Shown: positions 46,801 to 57,889, counted from the first letter of the stretch. The stretch is 64,000 nt of DNA from Gerris lacustris (GCA_951217055.1 OX578285.1:54438024-54502023), one strand, 5' to 3'. Notes: a model not told the origin generated them from the sequence alone. Made by a program: numbers and translations.

Positions 46801-48655
46801 AGTCCGGTTCAGTGGCAAAAAAATACTTTATCACAGTGTGTTTTGAGAATATCAGACCCTTAGAATGGTTCAAAGTAAGCTTTTTTAGCATTTAAAAAAC
46901 ACTGTTTATACACTTTACAGTTAAACACTATATAGTGTGGCCTACGGACCCTCGCTGTGTGCTGACTAGCACACACTTGACCTGTTTATTTTATTATTAG
47001 ATTGTAAATATTACTTTTTTTTCTAGTCTGATGATGCTGTCAATCCAGATAGGCTGTACAATCTAGTTGCGGTGGTTGTTCACTGTGGAAGTGGACCCAA
47101 CCGGGGACACTATATCAGTATTGTTAAGAGTCACGACTTTTGGCTGCTGTTTGATGATGATATGGTTGATGTAAGTATATCCATCATTAATTCTATTGCA
47201 ATATCTCTCTCTACTAAGTGTTTTTGAGATTATATTTTAAGTGGCATCCATATATTTTTTATTTTTTTTAAAATGAAGAAAGTAAATAAAAATTTAAATA
47301 TACCATATAAAACTTCCTACATAATGTTGAATATTTCGGTAAATAGTTAAAGTTAACTATCAGAATATTAAAAAAAAAAAAAAAATGTGTAAGACTCCCA
47401 CGCATTAGAAGTTCTCGAGTATGATTTTTCTGAACATTATGCCAAACTTCGTCAAAATTGGCCCTGTAGATGCTCCAGTCGTCTGAGACAGACAGCAGAC
47501 AGACATTTTTTTAAAAACCGCTTTTTTGGACTCCATGACCTCAAAACGTGTAAATCCATCAAAATCTCAAAATAGAATTTTTCGCGTCATGACAATACTT
47601 TCTCTTTAATCATAATCGCCATCATTTTAAAAAGGAAAAAAATAAACAAAAACAGATCTTCACACAAAGAGTTTGTAATAAAAAATAACAGGTTTTGGCT
47701 TCTTAATGGCCATCTTCAGATTCTAAATTAGTTGTTCCCTGTAATATGGTATCGAACATGGTATTGAAGTGAATGACTGAGATTTACTTTGATACCATGT
47801 TACTGAGTAAATTCCCACATTGGAGACGCAAACAGTTCATAAATAATATTTTTGATTGAAAATTTCTCCAACTCATTAAGTATGGGTTAAAGACCAATAT
47901 CTAGACCTTCTGGAAATGTCCCATTTTTCCCAAAAAGGGACATTTTTGGAACCCGGTTGGACGCCTTCAAATGCTTAAAATAACGGGACTGTCCCAGTCA
48001 AAACGGGACACTAGTCTCCCTTTGGCAGTAGTCAAACACGGAAGATTCAAGTAATTAATAGTTTCATGAATTTATATGGTTGTAGTCCGGTTCAGTGGCA
48101 AAAAAATACTTTATCAGAAGTTTGTTCATGTGTTTTGAGAATATCAGACCCATAGGATAGTTCAAAGTAAGCTTTTTAGCATTTTATAAAACACCATCAA
48201 TAGGGTACTACTTAAACTATACAGGGTTGCCTATGGACCCTTGCTGTGTGCTGACTTGCACACACTTGGCCTGTTTATTTTTTATCGAATGACTCATATG
48301 ACTGGAGATAAAAAAAAAATCAGCCTAAAGAAACCCAAGGTGTGAGGGTGATGAAAAAAAGTGTATGTGTTTATTTTTTAACCAAAAACATGACATATAA
48401 TAAAAAAAAAACCTAATGACCCAAAAACATGATTTATAGTGTTTAGTTATAAAAATATTGTATAAATTAAGCTTTTCTTTTCTTTTTCTTTTTTTTAAGA
48501 AAATTGATCAATCGGCTATTGAAGACTTTTATGGGCTGACGTCTGATATTCAAAAAACATCAGAAACTGGATACATTCTGTTTTATCAATCCAGAGATGC
48601 TGCAGAAGCTGCCAAGTCTGCAAGTGTAAGTGATGCCAAAGTGAATGGAAAGTGA
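33676..48655 (+). CDS. Usp12-46: Ubiquitin carboxyl-terminal hydrolase 12/46
   Basis: Eight exons (33676-33756, 33899-34115, 40616-40696, 42782-42912, 43263-43418, 45402-45539, 47027-47170, 48500-48655) join in phase to 1104 coding bases, 368 residues with Met1. This is a cysteine protease that removes ubiquitin from proteins and is normally activated by WD-repeat partners (WDR48/UAF1, WDR20). The nucleophile is Cys33 in FGNTCYSNS, the catalytic His is about 297 in NRGHYISIV, and the Asp is about 312-314 in WLLFDDD. Two zinc-binding pairs are CLNC (166/169) and CDHC (213/216). LKRFKY and [10 protein letters not shown] are USP signatures. The C-terminal [18 protein letters not shown] extension is non-conserved. 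Length fits the family. All introns have GT-AG borders and several are filled with transposons. A polyadenylation signal AATAAA is at about 49098. Confidence 0.96.
33899..34115 (+). CDS. Usp12-46: USP12/46 coding exon 3 (catalytic Cys box)
   Basis: Acceptor TGTTTTCAG, donor AAAG/GTATCG. It contains [17 protein letters not shown] with the active-site cysteine, then [20 protein letters not shown]. It ends with one base of the next codon. Confidence 0.96.
34116..35087. other. Intron 3 start, no gene recognised
   Basis: It contains a CTGTCTGTCGATCTGTACTG...CCACTTGTCCGATTTTTC block of the same general kind as repeat family A and the 24720 repeat. Otherwise it is AT-rich. Confidence 0.4.
35088..35222. 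repeat. Perfect 65-bp inverted repeat with 5-nt loop (SINE-derived)
   Basis: Arms 35088-35152 and 35158-35222 are exact reverse complements around the loop GGGAA. The right arm is the SINE tail sequence (CTGTCTGTTTCCCGTAG...) seen at 28485-28530, followed by the rest of that SINE tail. In RNA this would form a 65-bp hairpin. Confidence 0.95.
35916..36915. mobile_element. Inverted-repeat element with CGAGGCGAAGCCGAGG units
   Basis: The left end AGGCAGCAAAAT and right end ATTTTGCTGCC are inverted repeats. Inside the left end CCGAGGCGAAGCCGAGGCAGG occurs twice (36000-36020, 36038-36058). CTCTGCCTAGGCAGGGAAATATTTCCCTGCCTAGGCAGAG at 36757-36798 forms a palindrome. Borders are approximate. No coding sequence. 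Confidence 0.6.
37420..38660 (-). pseudogene. Penelope-like retroelement remnant (reverse transcriptase)
   Basis: On the minus strand [18 protein letters not shown] at about 38640-38570 and [20 protein letters not shown] at about 38210-38150 match the order of motifs in Penelope-like reverse transcriptases (TKADKGN box, then SFDV). LNDNELYRQ and DANG further on fit the next motif. Many stops. It lies in the USP intron 3. Confidence 0.65.
38695..39451 (-). mobile_element. pogo/Tigger-like MITE, copy 3
   Basis: TA-flanked, with ends CAGTAGAGTCTCGCTTATCC and GGATTAGCGAGACTCTACTG. It is in reverse orientation relative to copies 1 and 2: its left end has the GGACCCCGCTAGTCCGGA order found at their right ends. 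No transposase. Confidence 0.92.
39500..40090 (+). other. Unassigned GC-richer region, possibly an ORF1 relic
   Basis: Coding-like stretches in shifting frames ([31 protein letters not shown]) suggest a decayed retrotransposon ORF1. No diagnostic motif was found. Short SINE-tail fragments follow at 40087 and 40175. Confidence 0.25.
40616..40696 (+). CDS. Usp12-46: USP12/46 coding exon 4 (QQDAHEF box)
   Basis: The acceptor follows a long T-run (TTTTTTTTTTACAG) and the donor is TTAT/GTAAGT. It reads [18 protein letters not shown], the second conserved USP box. Confidence 0.95.
40836..41596 (+). mobile_element. Element C+D, copy 2 (with duplicated [10 protein letters not shown] leader)
   Basis: Part C has ends TTTATCTACGATTG and CAATCGTAGATAAA (40836-41462). 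It holds a 44-bp palindrome (40947-40990, arms AATTCCTCTTCTTTACC), then a leader with ATG at 41090. A 190-bp segment including the leader is tandemly duplicated, giving a second ATG at 41280. Each opens [14 protein letters not shown]...[13 protein letters not shown]. Part D (41463-41596) is an imperfect palindrome (AGTACGGTACGC... / ...GACGCGTAATGTACT). It lies in USP intron 4. Confidence 0.8.
41090..41421 (+). pseudogene. Repeated N-terminal coding leader [10 protein letters not shown]
   Basis: Two tandem copies (ATG at 41090 and 41280) of a 46-47 codon acidic leader ending ...[11 protein letters not shown]. The same leader occurs at 20273 (+) and 60148 (-). The end [12 protein letters not shown] resembles the start of the N-terminal helical domain that precedes tyrosine-recombinase-like cores (SREaYEkxYxxF pattern), but this is a weak, by-eye comparison. 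After the leader the frame runs into element DNA and stops. It is probably a relic of the first exon of the autonomous element. Confidence 0.5.
42631..42668. repeat. Poly(T) tract
   Basis: About 37 consecutive T in USP intron 4, possibly the poly(A) of a lost minus-strand retroposon. Confidence 0.9.
42782..42912 (+). CDS. Usp12-46: USP12/46 coding exon 5
   Basis: Acceptor GATTTATTTTAG, donor ACT/GTAAGC. It holds a short variable insert ([15 protein letters not shown]) and [19 protein letters not shown] with the first zinc-binding cysteine pair. Confidence 0.95.
43263..43418 (+). CDS. Usp12-46: USP12/46 coding exon 6
   Basis: Acceptor TTTTTCCAG, donor CAG/GTAATA. 52 codons reading [15 protein letters not shown]...[11 protein letters not shown], with the second zinc-binding pair. 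Confidence 0.95.
43629..43700. mobile_element. Single end of element D
   Basis: AGTACATTACGCGTCGAGTG matches the terminus of element D at 41596 and 59826, then diverges. Confidence 0.6.
43946..44446. mobile_element. Inverted-repeat element (TAGGCTGTGAAGTG ends)
   Basis: TAGGCTGTGAAGTGAG at the left and TATTTCACAGCCTA at the right are inverted repeats. Near the left end an almost perfect palindrome (TTTTTTCTTTACC...GGTAAAGAAAAAA around TCGAGCGAAGCTCGA) spans about 43955-44050. It lies in USP intron 6. Borders are approximate. Confidence 0.65.
45402..45539 (+). CDS. Usp12-46: USP12/46 coding exon 7
   Basis: Acceptor TTTGTTTTAG, donor ACG/GTAATT. 46 codons with [18 protein letters not shown] and [12 protein letters not shown]. 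The open frame runs past the donor into intron DNA, which is not coding. Confidence 0.95.
46269..46990 (+). mobile_element. Repeat family A, copy 3 (complete)
   Basis: The uninterrupted reference copy of the family, about 720 bp. It starts AGGGTCCATAGGC and ends with GCCTACGGACCCTCGCTG, the GTGTGCTGACTAGCACAC hairpin and CTTGACCTGTTTATT. It lies in USP intron 7 and stops about 35 bp before exon 8, so the splice acceptor and pyrimidine tract remain host sequence. Confidence 0.88.
47027..47170 (+). CDS. Usp12-46: USP12/46 coding exon 8 (catalytic His/Asp)
   Basis: Acceptor TTTTTTCTAG, donor GAT/GTAAGT. It reads [18 protein letters not shown], then [20 protein letters not shown]. The end of repeat A copy 3 lies only about 35 bp before this exon. 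Confidence 0.96.
48069..48280 (+). mobile_element. Repeat family A, copy 4 (3' end only)
   Basis: Collinear with the last 210 bp of copy 3 (TTTATATGGTTGTAGTCCGG through GCCTATGGACCC and the GTGTGCTGACTTGCACAC hairpin). It lies in USP intron 8. The 5' part is missing. Confidence 0.85.
48500..48655 (+). CDS. Usp12-46: USP12/46 terminal coding exon
   Basis: Acceptor TTTTTTTTAAG. It reads [20 protein letters not shown] and [10 protein letters not shown], then a family-variable Ala/Ser-rich tail, and stops with TGA at 48653-48655. Confidence 0.95.
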   Translation, partial: KIDQSAIEDFYGLTSDIQKTSETGYILFYQSRDAAEAAKSASVSDAKVNGK

Positions 48656-50214
48656 GATGCAAAATGTTGTTATTTATGTTTTTTTTTGTTATTATTATTA
48701 TTACTATTAGTTAATGTTTTAGATGTTTTTTCTTATTATATAATAAGTGAATTTTATTTATTTTAAATTAAGTATGTCATTTATTTTTATCTTGAAAAAA
48801 GTATTTATTTTAAATAATTTATTTTATTTTTTTTTTAAGTTGCAATGTATTTTCACCACTCAAATATTAAATATATTATATGTTTATAAAAATTAATCAA
48901 AGGTTAAGTATTCATATTCAAGTATTTATGTTTACAAGTGTATCGACAGTGAGGTATATTTAACACTAAAATAACTTATTTCCTTAATATTACTTAATGT
49001 GAATAATTTTTTTCCAAAACTTATTTTTTATTCATTTGCGGTGGCTAAGGGAAGAATAAATGTTGTTGTTTTTTAACTCGTAAATATGTAATTATTCAAA
49101 TAAAGATTTTGTATAAATCCCTCTCTAATTTTTATTTAATAAAAAGAATGTTATTTACAGGCACTAAAAGCCTTTGTGACCAATATTAGTTAATTTTTTT
49201 TTCTTACTTTTTCAATATATACTAAAAATATGTAATTTAAGTATAATTTCTTCAGTTATTGACACTATCAGTTACATTTATTATTACACCTTACTGCAGG
49301 TTTTGTATATAATGTAGAGATTAAGAAATACAAAATCTTTACATTTAGTTTATTTGAATCATTAATTTATCAGTTATTTGAATAATTATTATGTTTATAG
49401 CAAGACCTAATTGATCATAGAACTATTTTTGTGCATATGAGCCTCTCATAAATATTCTTCTGCAATCTCATCTTGTTGCCATATATTTCTGTACATTATT
49501 AGCAAGTTATACATTCGAGAATTCAATTTTTATTTCTATTGCATGCTTTAGTAATAACGAATGAATTGCGGTAGTTATTTCCAATTAAAATGTTCTATTT
49601 TAATGCTGAAGGAATTATATTAAGGAAACATGCTAGTAAGTGATTCTTACTTCCTTAACTGAATACCATAAAAACTCATGCAAAAACTACCCCATGCTTT
49701 CATCAGCAATAATAAAAGTTCACACTTAAGATAATTATGTATTTTAAGTTTGAAATAACATTTATTCTTTCCAGGTGTGATGTATGTAGTTTCATTACTT
49801 TTGTTTGGTTCACCTTTTAAATTTTCTTTATTCATTTTGTAAAATTTTCAGCGCAATACCAATGATTATTGTTTATTTGTTTTAAGACATTTTATTTTTT
49901 TGCAGTAGCTTCTTCAAGTTTGCCTTATTTATTTACTGTTTTTTTTTTTTTTTTTTTTTTTAAATTCAATTTATACAAAACATATTGAACTTCAGTTTGT
50001 TGTTGTTCAGGTTGTTACAAAATTTATTTAATTTTAAATGTTTCATTAATCAATTTTAATTTTTTTTGTAGGGTAAAGCATTTTTTTTTTGTGTACTAAA
50101 AATTGGTTGAAATTTGCTTAGGGAAATAATTCTATTTACAGTCAACCAAGAAAATAAATGTTTTTTGTTTATCATTTCCTGCATTTAAACCAAATATTTT
50201 ATTGCTATTATAAT

Positions 50215-50307
<93 letters not shown>

Positions 50308-51235
50308 TATTGAAGCTATTTAATTTTATTATTATTATTTAAGGGCTGTTTCGTATTAATTTATTTGTATAATTTAAATAATTAAACCAAAGTTTATTGT
50401 AAAGTCTACTATGTTTCAAATAGCTCTATTTTTTTAATTTTTTTTTTAATCCTTTAGGGTTTTTTTTTTTTCAAATTCCCTCACAGCTATAATTAGAATT
50501 TATTTTTTCATATTGTTATAACCATTTTAATTGTTCTTTATCATCATTTCTCCCTGAATATCTCTGAAAATTGATATACATGTATAACAAACACTCCTTA
50601 TATATATGTGTATATAAAACAAAATAAAATGTGTAACAAAAAATTTCATAAAAACCCAGGCTTAGGTCTCAAATGAAAAAAAAAAAACGACTCACAACAT
50701 TCTCAAAGTATTCAACGTTAAAAAAATTAATAAAAACCTTCTTGATGGGACCTATAACAAATGAAAATTCAGAACATCAAGATGCAATGAAGCTCAAACG
50801 AATACAAATTAAAGAAAAAAAAAAAAAAAAAAAAAAATCTTAGTTGAGGACTTAAAAATTTAAAGTTATAAAGAGAAAAAGTTGATAAGAGCTTTTAAAT
50901 GAACACCAAACAGAACAATTAAAAAATTTATTATAATTGGCTTCCTTTCACTATGATATCAAAGTGGCATCCTAGAGTATAATTTATCCAAACTAACGTC
51001 TTTTTGCCTTCCGTGAGTATATTTATTTACATTTCGACGACAATCAGATGTCCTTGTGATATTTCCAAGTCTTTTGTTTCCTACAATAGGCATAGGCTAG
51101 GTTGACACAAAGAGACCTTCCAAAGACACTACGACTACTCTGATCTGAATATTAACCCTCCTATTCTGTTTACTTTCTCATTCTACGAGTTACATACAAT
51201 ATAAGAAAGTATTGAGGTCACATATGGGTGGTTCT
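48656..51235. other. USP 3' UTR and downstream flank
   Basis: An AATAAA signal at about 49098 is the best candidate for the USP polyadenylation site. Beyond it is AT-rich sequence with several homopolymer runs and no recognised gene. Confidence 0.5.
50214..50302. repeat. (TA)n microsatellite
   Basis: About 90 bp of TA dinucleotides with one or two interruptions. Confidence 0.95.
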
Positions 51236-52221
51236 CAGACTACAGGCAATTTTCATGTCCACACTCTTCAAATTGCACATAGTGCTATAATTTTTTTTTT
51301 TTTTTTTTTTAGATAAATTATTTCTACCATAAATATGCAAGTTAAACTTAAATGTAAATATGGTTTAACAACGTTTTTAATAATATTCGGCTATAAAAAA
51401 ATGTTAAGAAGTGGTAAAACTGTAATTACCATGGATGTCCAGAAATTGGATTTTAACATTTTTTTGTTAATATATTTTCCTTAAATAAGTGTATGGATAA
51501 AAGTTATAAATACATGCATTCAATACTAGTGAATAGTTAATAAAACGCAATATTTAATTTAAAAAATTATTGTATTAATTTTCAGAGCATTTTGACTTGT
51601 GGCCTTTTGTTATTTGTCATTACCATGCTCGAAATAAAAGCAAATCGTTGAGAAATTTAGTGTAAGGAATATTTTTTTTTCTCCCTCATCGAAAGTCTTT
51701 TGGCATGCCTGCTGATAATAAAAGGCGAGTTTCATGTTATTCAAGGTGAGTCTGCTTCTACCATCAAAAGAAATCACGTGTTCTGGTATGTACATTTTTA
51801 ATTGAAATTACCATGGTTGTTTATAACACAGGTTATAATTGTTTGTGAACGATTTTGTTCCTGTCATTTATTAGCATAATACTGCCTGTTTACATTATAT
51901 CAACAATATATTTTATAAAGACATTTTTAAAGTAAATAATTTGCTTACAATTTTGAAATGTAATTACCATGTCTTTAAATAGTTGTAATTACCGTGGGTC
52001 TTATTCATTTTTAAAAACCACGGTAGTTACAGTTTTACCACTTCTTAACATACTTTTATAGCCGAATATTATTAAAAACGTTGTTAAAGCATATTTAAAT
52101 TTAATTTAACTTGCATATTTATGGTAGAAATAATTTATCTAAAAAATAAAATAAAATTATTACACTATGTGCAATTTGAAGAGTGTGGACATGAAAATTG
52201 CCTGTAGTCTGAGAACCACCC
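51236..52221. mobile_element. Element with about 210-bp terminal inverted repeats
   Basis: The left arm starts GGGTGGTTCTCAGACTACAGG and runs to about 51445. The right arm (about 52005-52221) is its reverse complement ending CCTGTAGTCTGAGAACCACCC. The flanks show CATA at 51231-51234 and 52223-52226, a possible 4-bp duplication. The interior of about 560 bp has no gene. Confidence 0.88.
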
Positions 52222-53469
52222 GCATAGCTTTGATTTCAAGATGTAGATGGATTTAACGTTTTTAAGGTCCCCTGAGTTTAAAAAATCTTACTGTTGTGTG
52301 GTGTCTCTTGTCTGCCGTTTTATTTTCTGAGCAGAACAGTGGAGCATAAAATATTGGCCCGATTCTGATGCAATTTGGCATACATGTTTAAGAAAAATCA
52401 TCCCCGAGATAAAAATCGAGATATTATTTATTGCTCCAAATTTGGGATCACTATTCTCAAAACGCTGAAAATAGTGTATCTCAATACGGTTCCGATGATT
52501 TTGATTAAAGAAATATATATAATTATAAACTATTTAAATGCGAATCTAAGTCGTTTTCGGATGCCACATTAAATGCAAACTGTCAAATGTATGGACGTCA
52601 CTTTGATAGCAAAATATGTGTATGTATATAAGTTAACTTATTTGTTTTCATCAATTATCACATTTAACTTAACATTCCAGGATTTTTGGTTCTCACTTGA
52701 TTGATAAGAATGTTCGTCAATTGCAAATATTGACTGATCATTTTACCTTCCATCTTTTTACACTTCCATTTGCAGAAACTTTTTTTTGTTTTTTAGTAAT
52801 TTTTTATGTGGTCTGGAATAAGAAAATCAATTTAGTATTGTATTTGTTATTATTATTATTATAATTTTTTTTTTTTTTTAGAAAAATGTGAATATAATTT
52901 GGTTTCTGAATGGTGTTGTATATACTGTGTGTAAATAAGCAGTCTTACATACTATATTTATCTATTTTTTAAATTTATTTAATTTTTTTTTTGTATATAT
53001 GTATAAATCCCCTCTTGATGTGTATTGTTTGCATGTAAATATTTATTTCTTTACTTCTGTTTATTGGAAAAAAGAAAAAATATTGTAATGAAGAGACAGT
53101 TGAACCTGGTCAAGTGGGTTCTATGAGTGAAGTCGAAGGGAAATAGAATACATTTTTAATTATCATACAAAATTAAACAAAACATTTCTATGGAGAATGA
53201 ATACTAAATAGAAGTAAATAATAATAATAATTAGGAGAAATAAATAGTCGGAAATGGAGGCGCTACATCTACTCTTCCCTCTTTGGAAACGGGGTGTCCA
53301 AAGTTCTTTAACATCGGGGTCACCATTTGAGCAGAGTTAAAGGGAAAAGAATAATCTTATTAATTGTCATACAAAAGTAAACAAAACATTTCTATGGATA
53401 TGGAATTATAAATAAAGGTAAATAATAATATGGATTATAAATTGTCGGAGATGTCGGTGCCACACTTAA
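52222..53469. other. Gene-free repeats
   Basis: GATGCAATTTGGCATACATG at about 52369 resembles a block at 56105. Two related blocks at 53130-53270 and 53335-53460 (both with AAACAAAACATTTCTATGGA and a TCGGARATG end) form an imperfect direct repeat. Confidence 0.5.
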
Positions 53470-54074
53470 CCTTCGGGCGGGCGCGTGATATTGGTTAGCA
53501 GCAGCGGGCGCGCGGCGGCATTTACACCGCTTTTGTTTCCTTCCATATTTAATGCTTGTAGGTCCTTGTTATTGTGGAAATTAGTTTCCTCAATAGGTAA
53601 TTATAATAAAACATTCATTTCGAATTAATAAAAAATTATTGAACGCTTCTTTTTAAAAAACAAATTACACTTACGCATGTAGGAAACATTTTTTCAGGAT
53701 TGTCATAAAAAAATACAAACGCAACTTCTAACACTTTCTCTCCTATCCTGGTATTGTAATAAATATGTATATGTAATTAGAAAATGTAACTCTTTTAAAA
53801 TGATCAAATTCTTTTGCATAAGAATACAGTAAACAACAAAAATATCTCTAATATTTACACCGTACTAACGTGTGTACTATAGAGCTTGTCGATGTTCAAA
53901 CTAAAGTGAGGGCGGCCCGATCATGTTCTGTGTATACCGATGGCTTTATTAAACCTAGGAAATAGTTATTGGAGAATACCTAGAAGAGCTGATAAGCTGG
54001 AATACTGTAAAATCAAAGGGGGCGTGTTTTTTCGAAAAGGCGGTGTAAATGCCGCCCGCGTGCCCGCCCGAAGG
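53470..54074. mobile_element. TTAA-flanked MITE (CCTTCGGGCGGGC ends)
   Basis: CCTTCGGGCGGGC at the left and GCCCGCCCGAAGG at the right are perfect inverted repeats, each bordered by TTAA (53466-53469, 54075-54078). A second, inner pair is GCGGCATTTACACCGC / GCGGTGTAAATGCCGC. The TTAA target and CC start suit piggyBac-type elements. 605 bp, non-coding. Confidence 0.9.
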
Positions 54075-54078
54075 TTAA

Positions 54079-55811
54079 GGTGTAATGCCTCCCTGCCAAT
54101 GATATTTTGTTTGTCAAGTTGGAATAGAATTCCAAATGCTGACCTCTCATTGGCTGCCTACTCAAATTGTTTGATTTTCCGGTGCTGTTAAATATCAATG
54201 CTCATAAAACACAAACTGTAGAATATAGAGTTTGTCTCAATTATTTGAATTGTATTTTGCTTCTTTGTTTCTATGTCTGTTAACGAAAAAGCTACTATAT
54301 TCTACTTAATAAAAGTGTCCTTTCTTTAAGAAGGAGGAGGGTAATGTATAATATTACAAAGACGTGTAGGAGAAATAAAAAGCTTTAATATTTTTTCATA
54401 AATAATAGAAAAAAAAAAAAAAACCACAAGCCCTTTTTAATAAACTGATGTGACAATTATTTGTAATTAAGTGATTATTATTTGTATTTGTTTATTCATT
54501 CCATAAGACTAAGTATTCGTGTAGTTGTACGTACTATTTTTTGAAAAAAAGTAATATGGTTTTAATTTCTTCCCTTTTGTACTTTAAATTTTGAGCTTTG
54601 AAATCCTACTTTTTCAGGTTTGACTGTAATATTAATAAGCCTATGTATATCCTTACATTATGATCTATTTAAATATTGGTAATTTAGTATACCTATAAAA
54701 GTAAAATTTGATAATGTAAAATAGTTTATAATTTAATTGTTGTAATTTTAGAGGGCTTTATTTGTTAATAAAAGAAAGGGATATAAATCTATTTAATGCC
54801 TCTTTTGGCTCAGTTATGAGTACCGAGTGAAAGCTATTTGATCTTGCATCCAAGTAGCTGATCTTGGTTAGCTGTTCACTTAACAATTTTATTAAAGTAA
54901 TAAGAAGGGGCTGTGACAATTTTTATATTCAGTAATATAAATATCTATTACTACATTATTGTAACACATTCTACTAATTCCTTTGCCAGGCGTTTGTGCT
55001 AGTCTTTATTTCTAGTCAAAAAATAATAATTTTGTAATTATATACCAGGGGGATGTGTCTTGTTGACCAACTTCACTAAAACAAACGTTTCAAAATTATA
55101 AAATATTTTCCTCAGTTAGTGTACCTTGTCTGGTATAAATAAACTTTATTTCTGTATTTATTGTTTATATAAAGAGAGTATTGTTAGTAGTTATTTTAAC
55201 TCACCATACCTCTCTAAGTTAGCCTTATTTTCTATTCAAATCATTTTATTATTTATTTTAATTTAAATGGTTCTCACTTCAACTGAAAAAAAAAAAAAAA
55301 ATGCTGATTATTTCATGCTTTCTGCTGGGGCTTTCTCTCTTTTTTAACTTAACATAAGAAACAAGTAACATTAATCAATATTAGTTTACATTATGTTTAA
55401 CTCCGCACATTTTTTATAGATTTTTCAATTTCAATAAAAAATTTTTCTATAAAAAATCTATAAAATTTTTTTATAGATTCTGCGAGTGCTATGGTTGAAT
55501 AAACATGCGTAGACAGTTTGTACTTATTTGTATTGTATATTTGAACGCAAATGTTTATTGCGGAAGAAGATAATATAAGAATTATAGACAACAAAATCAG
55601 AGTTGACGTATTCTAAATCTAGTGGTAATATAACCTTGATGTAGAATACTATAAACTTATTTAAAGATAACCTTCTCCCCAAACAAGGTTACAACAGCGA
55701 GGCTCATTAATTAATTATTAAGTGCATCAAGCTTCCTCTTTATTTATTTCTTGGGTAAAAATAGTATCTTAACAGTTTGATTTACTAATTAAACCACACA
55801 CACACATATAT
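54079..55811. other. Gene-free stretch
   Basis: AT-rich DNA. A short palindrome TTTTTTATAGATTTTTC...TATAAAAAAT at 55411-55475 is the only structure noted. Confidence 0.4.
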
Positions 55812-56484
55812 GAGGAGCCTAGTATCAAAGACGGACATTCGACATTTTTTCCGAATAGTTATCGATTGTTTCTTATAGATTTTTGGCTGCTGCATCAGAT
55901 TCTGCTATCCATTTGCATCAAAAACGACCAGAAAATGTGTAAAAATGCAATAATATTTGTAGTTTTGTTTCAAATACGGACAAGTCAACACACGTTTTGC
56001 TTCAAAAGTGGACATAACCGAAACAGCCAATCAGGAGGCTGTATTTTACTAACTCGTTCCTATGATGTACTGCGGGCTTTAGCATCTGAATACCTACTCC
56101 AACCATATTGTCATACATGTTTAGAAAAATGATACCCTGAGGGGAAATCGAGAAATCAATTTTAGCTCTAAATTTGGAGGCACTACCCCCTAAGAACTCT
56201 GAAAAACGTGAAAAAAAAAAAATTCTCCAATATTATTATTCTAACCATTATTTTCAACGTCATTTTGTTTCAAAAGCGGACAACTCCACTTTTTAACTCC
56301 ATTTAGCAGCTAAAATATCAAGGAAATTCACGTTTTCAGTCCTTCTAACTAGTTTTGAGTCTATTAAGAATCTACAGGAAAAAAAATCATTGCTCTAGCA
56401 CCTGTAGAATTTGAGCTACAGTTTTTCGGCTCTCCTGTAAAATTTTGAAATGTGCTCTTGTCCGTCTTTGATACTAAGCTCCTC
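55812..56484. mobile_element. TA-rich-flanked inverted-repeat element
   Basis: GAGGAGCCTAGTATCAAAGA at the left and TCTTTGATACTAAGCTCCTC at the right are inverted with one or two mismatches, both bordered by ATAT. The similarity continues inward (CGGACA / TGTCCG). The interior repeats GACAAGTC/GACATAAC/GACAACTC motifs after TTTGCTTCAAAAGTGGACAT-like units. No gene. Confidence 0.8.
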
Positions 56485-57889
56485 ATATATTCTTTTCTTT
56501 CTTATTAAATGTAGTTATAATGAATTTTATTGATTTTTTTTTTTTTTATACTGACAGAAAAAATATAGGAATTTCTTAATATTCTTAGTCTTAGCAATTT
56601 AGCGCCTGGCACTTAAAAGGGATTTATTTTATTATTATCGTTGTTTTGTTTTATTTTATGTATTTTATTTTATTTTATTTATTTTTTTTTTTTTGGAGAT
56701 TTTGGAGATCCCCAATATAAATGTAAATGTTGAACTGAAAACACATTGAATTATAAAACTTAAGGCCGTTGTTAGATCTTTTATTCTTTCAGCGTTATCT
56801 CTAATATAAAACGAGCTAATAATACAAGCATGTCCTTATGTTTCGTTAATTACTTTTAATAAAAACCCTATGAAACGAGTATCTATGGGTCTCACATAGC
56901 ATTCAGATAATTCGCACCTATAACATTTTATCTTTTACTGATAAACTGGCAAAATGAAATTAAAAGTGACACTGAAAATTGTAATATAATGTTTTATGTA
57001 TCTTAGGAAAGAAGTATGTATGCAAGTTCGTAAGTCAACCTTCAGTCCTACAAATTTACATACATTTTTTTTTTTTTTTTTATCTTATTCTCCCTGAAAA
57101 CCTAAGCAGTCCACATTTTTATTTATAAGTTTATTGTTGGTGCGTTTAGGTAAATACATTTTTTTTTTTCTTGGTTCTTTTGTCTTAATTAATCAAGTTC
57201 AATGTGCTCTTTCTTGCATTTAGTATTATTTATTTAATTTTTCAAACTTTGGTACTAATAACAATAATAATAAATGAAAGTTGTGTCGATCACTTTTTAA
57301 TGTGATGTTTAGGTAAAAACTTGTTTTTTTTTGTTTTTTTAATTTATTTTTTTCATTCAATGATTTGTGGGGACGAATCAGTTAATAAAACTTATAATTT
57401 AGTTACTGAGAATAATTAGTTGACACTTTTATTTGTTACAATAATGCTTTGGATGTTCTTTTCTTCATCTACTTTTAATTTTATTTATTAAATTCTTATT
57501 TTGTCAATGTATTAGTTTCCTTCTTGTATACATAGCAGAAACAGTATTTATGATTTTTTTTAAATTGTCAAATCATTGTGTATAAAATAAGTCAGTGTTT
57601 GAAAAAAAAAAAAAAAAAAAAAAATTGTAGGTGTATGCAGTTGACTCTTGTTATTTAAGTTGGAAGTTTCCTTCTTAATAATTATTCCAACACTCTATAA
57701 TTTGAAATTCTTTTGTATTACTTTGTGTTTGGAATTATTGAGAGTCTACTTCGTATATTGAGTATGCTAATCAAATAAATATATTTGATTAGAATCAAGA
57801 TTTTGTTGCAAGATGAAAAGATTTTATAATAAATGTGAAATGTAAAAAGGTTTGCTTAAAAAATAAATTAAGGAAATCTTAAAAATAAA
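56485..57889. other. Gene-free stretch
   Basis: AT-rich, with homopolymer runs (for example a 24-base A-run at 57601). Nothing recognised. Confidence 0.4.

Noticed and set aside
53940..54198. Frames of 61-83 residues at the right end of the TTAA element
   Set aside because: They run across the terminal inverted repeat and into flanking DNA.
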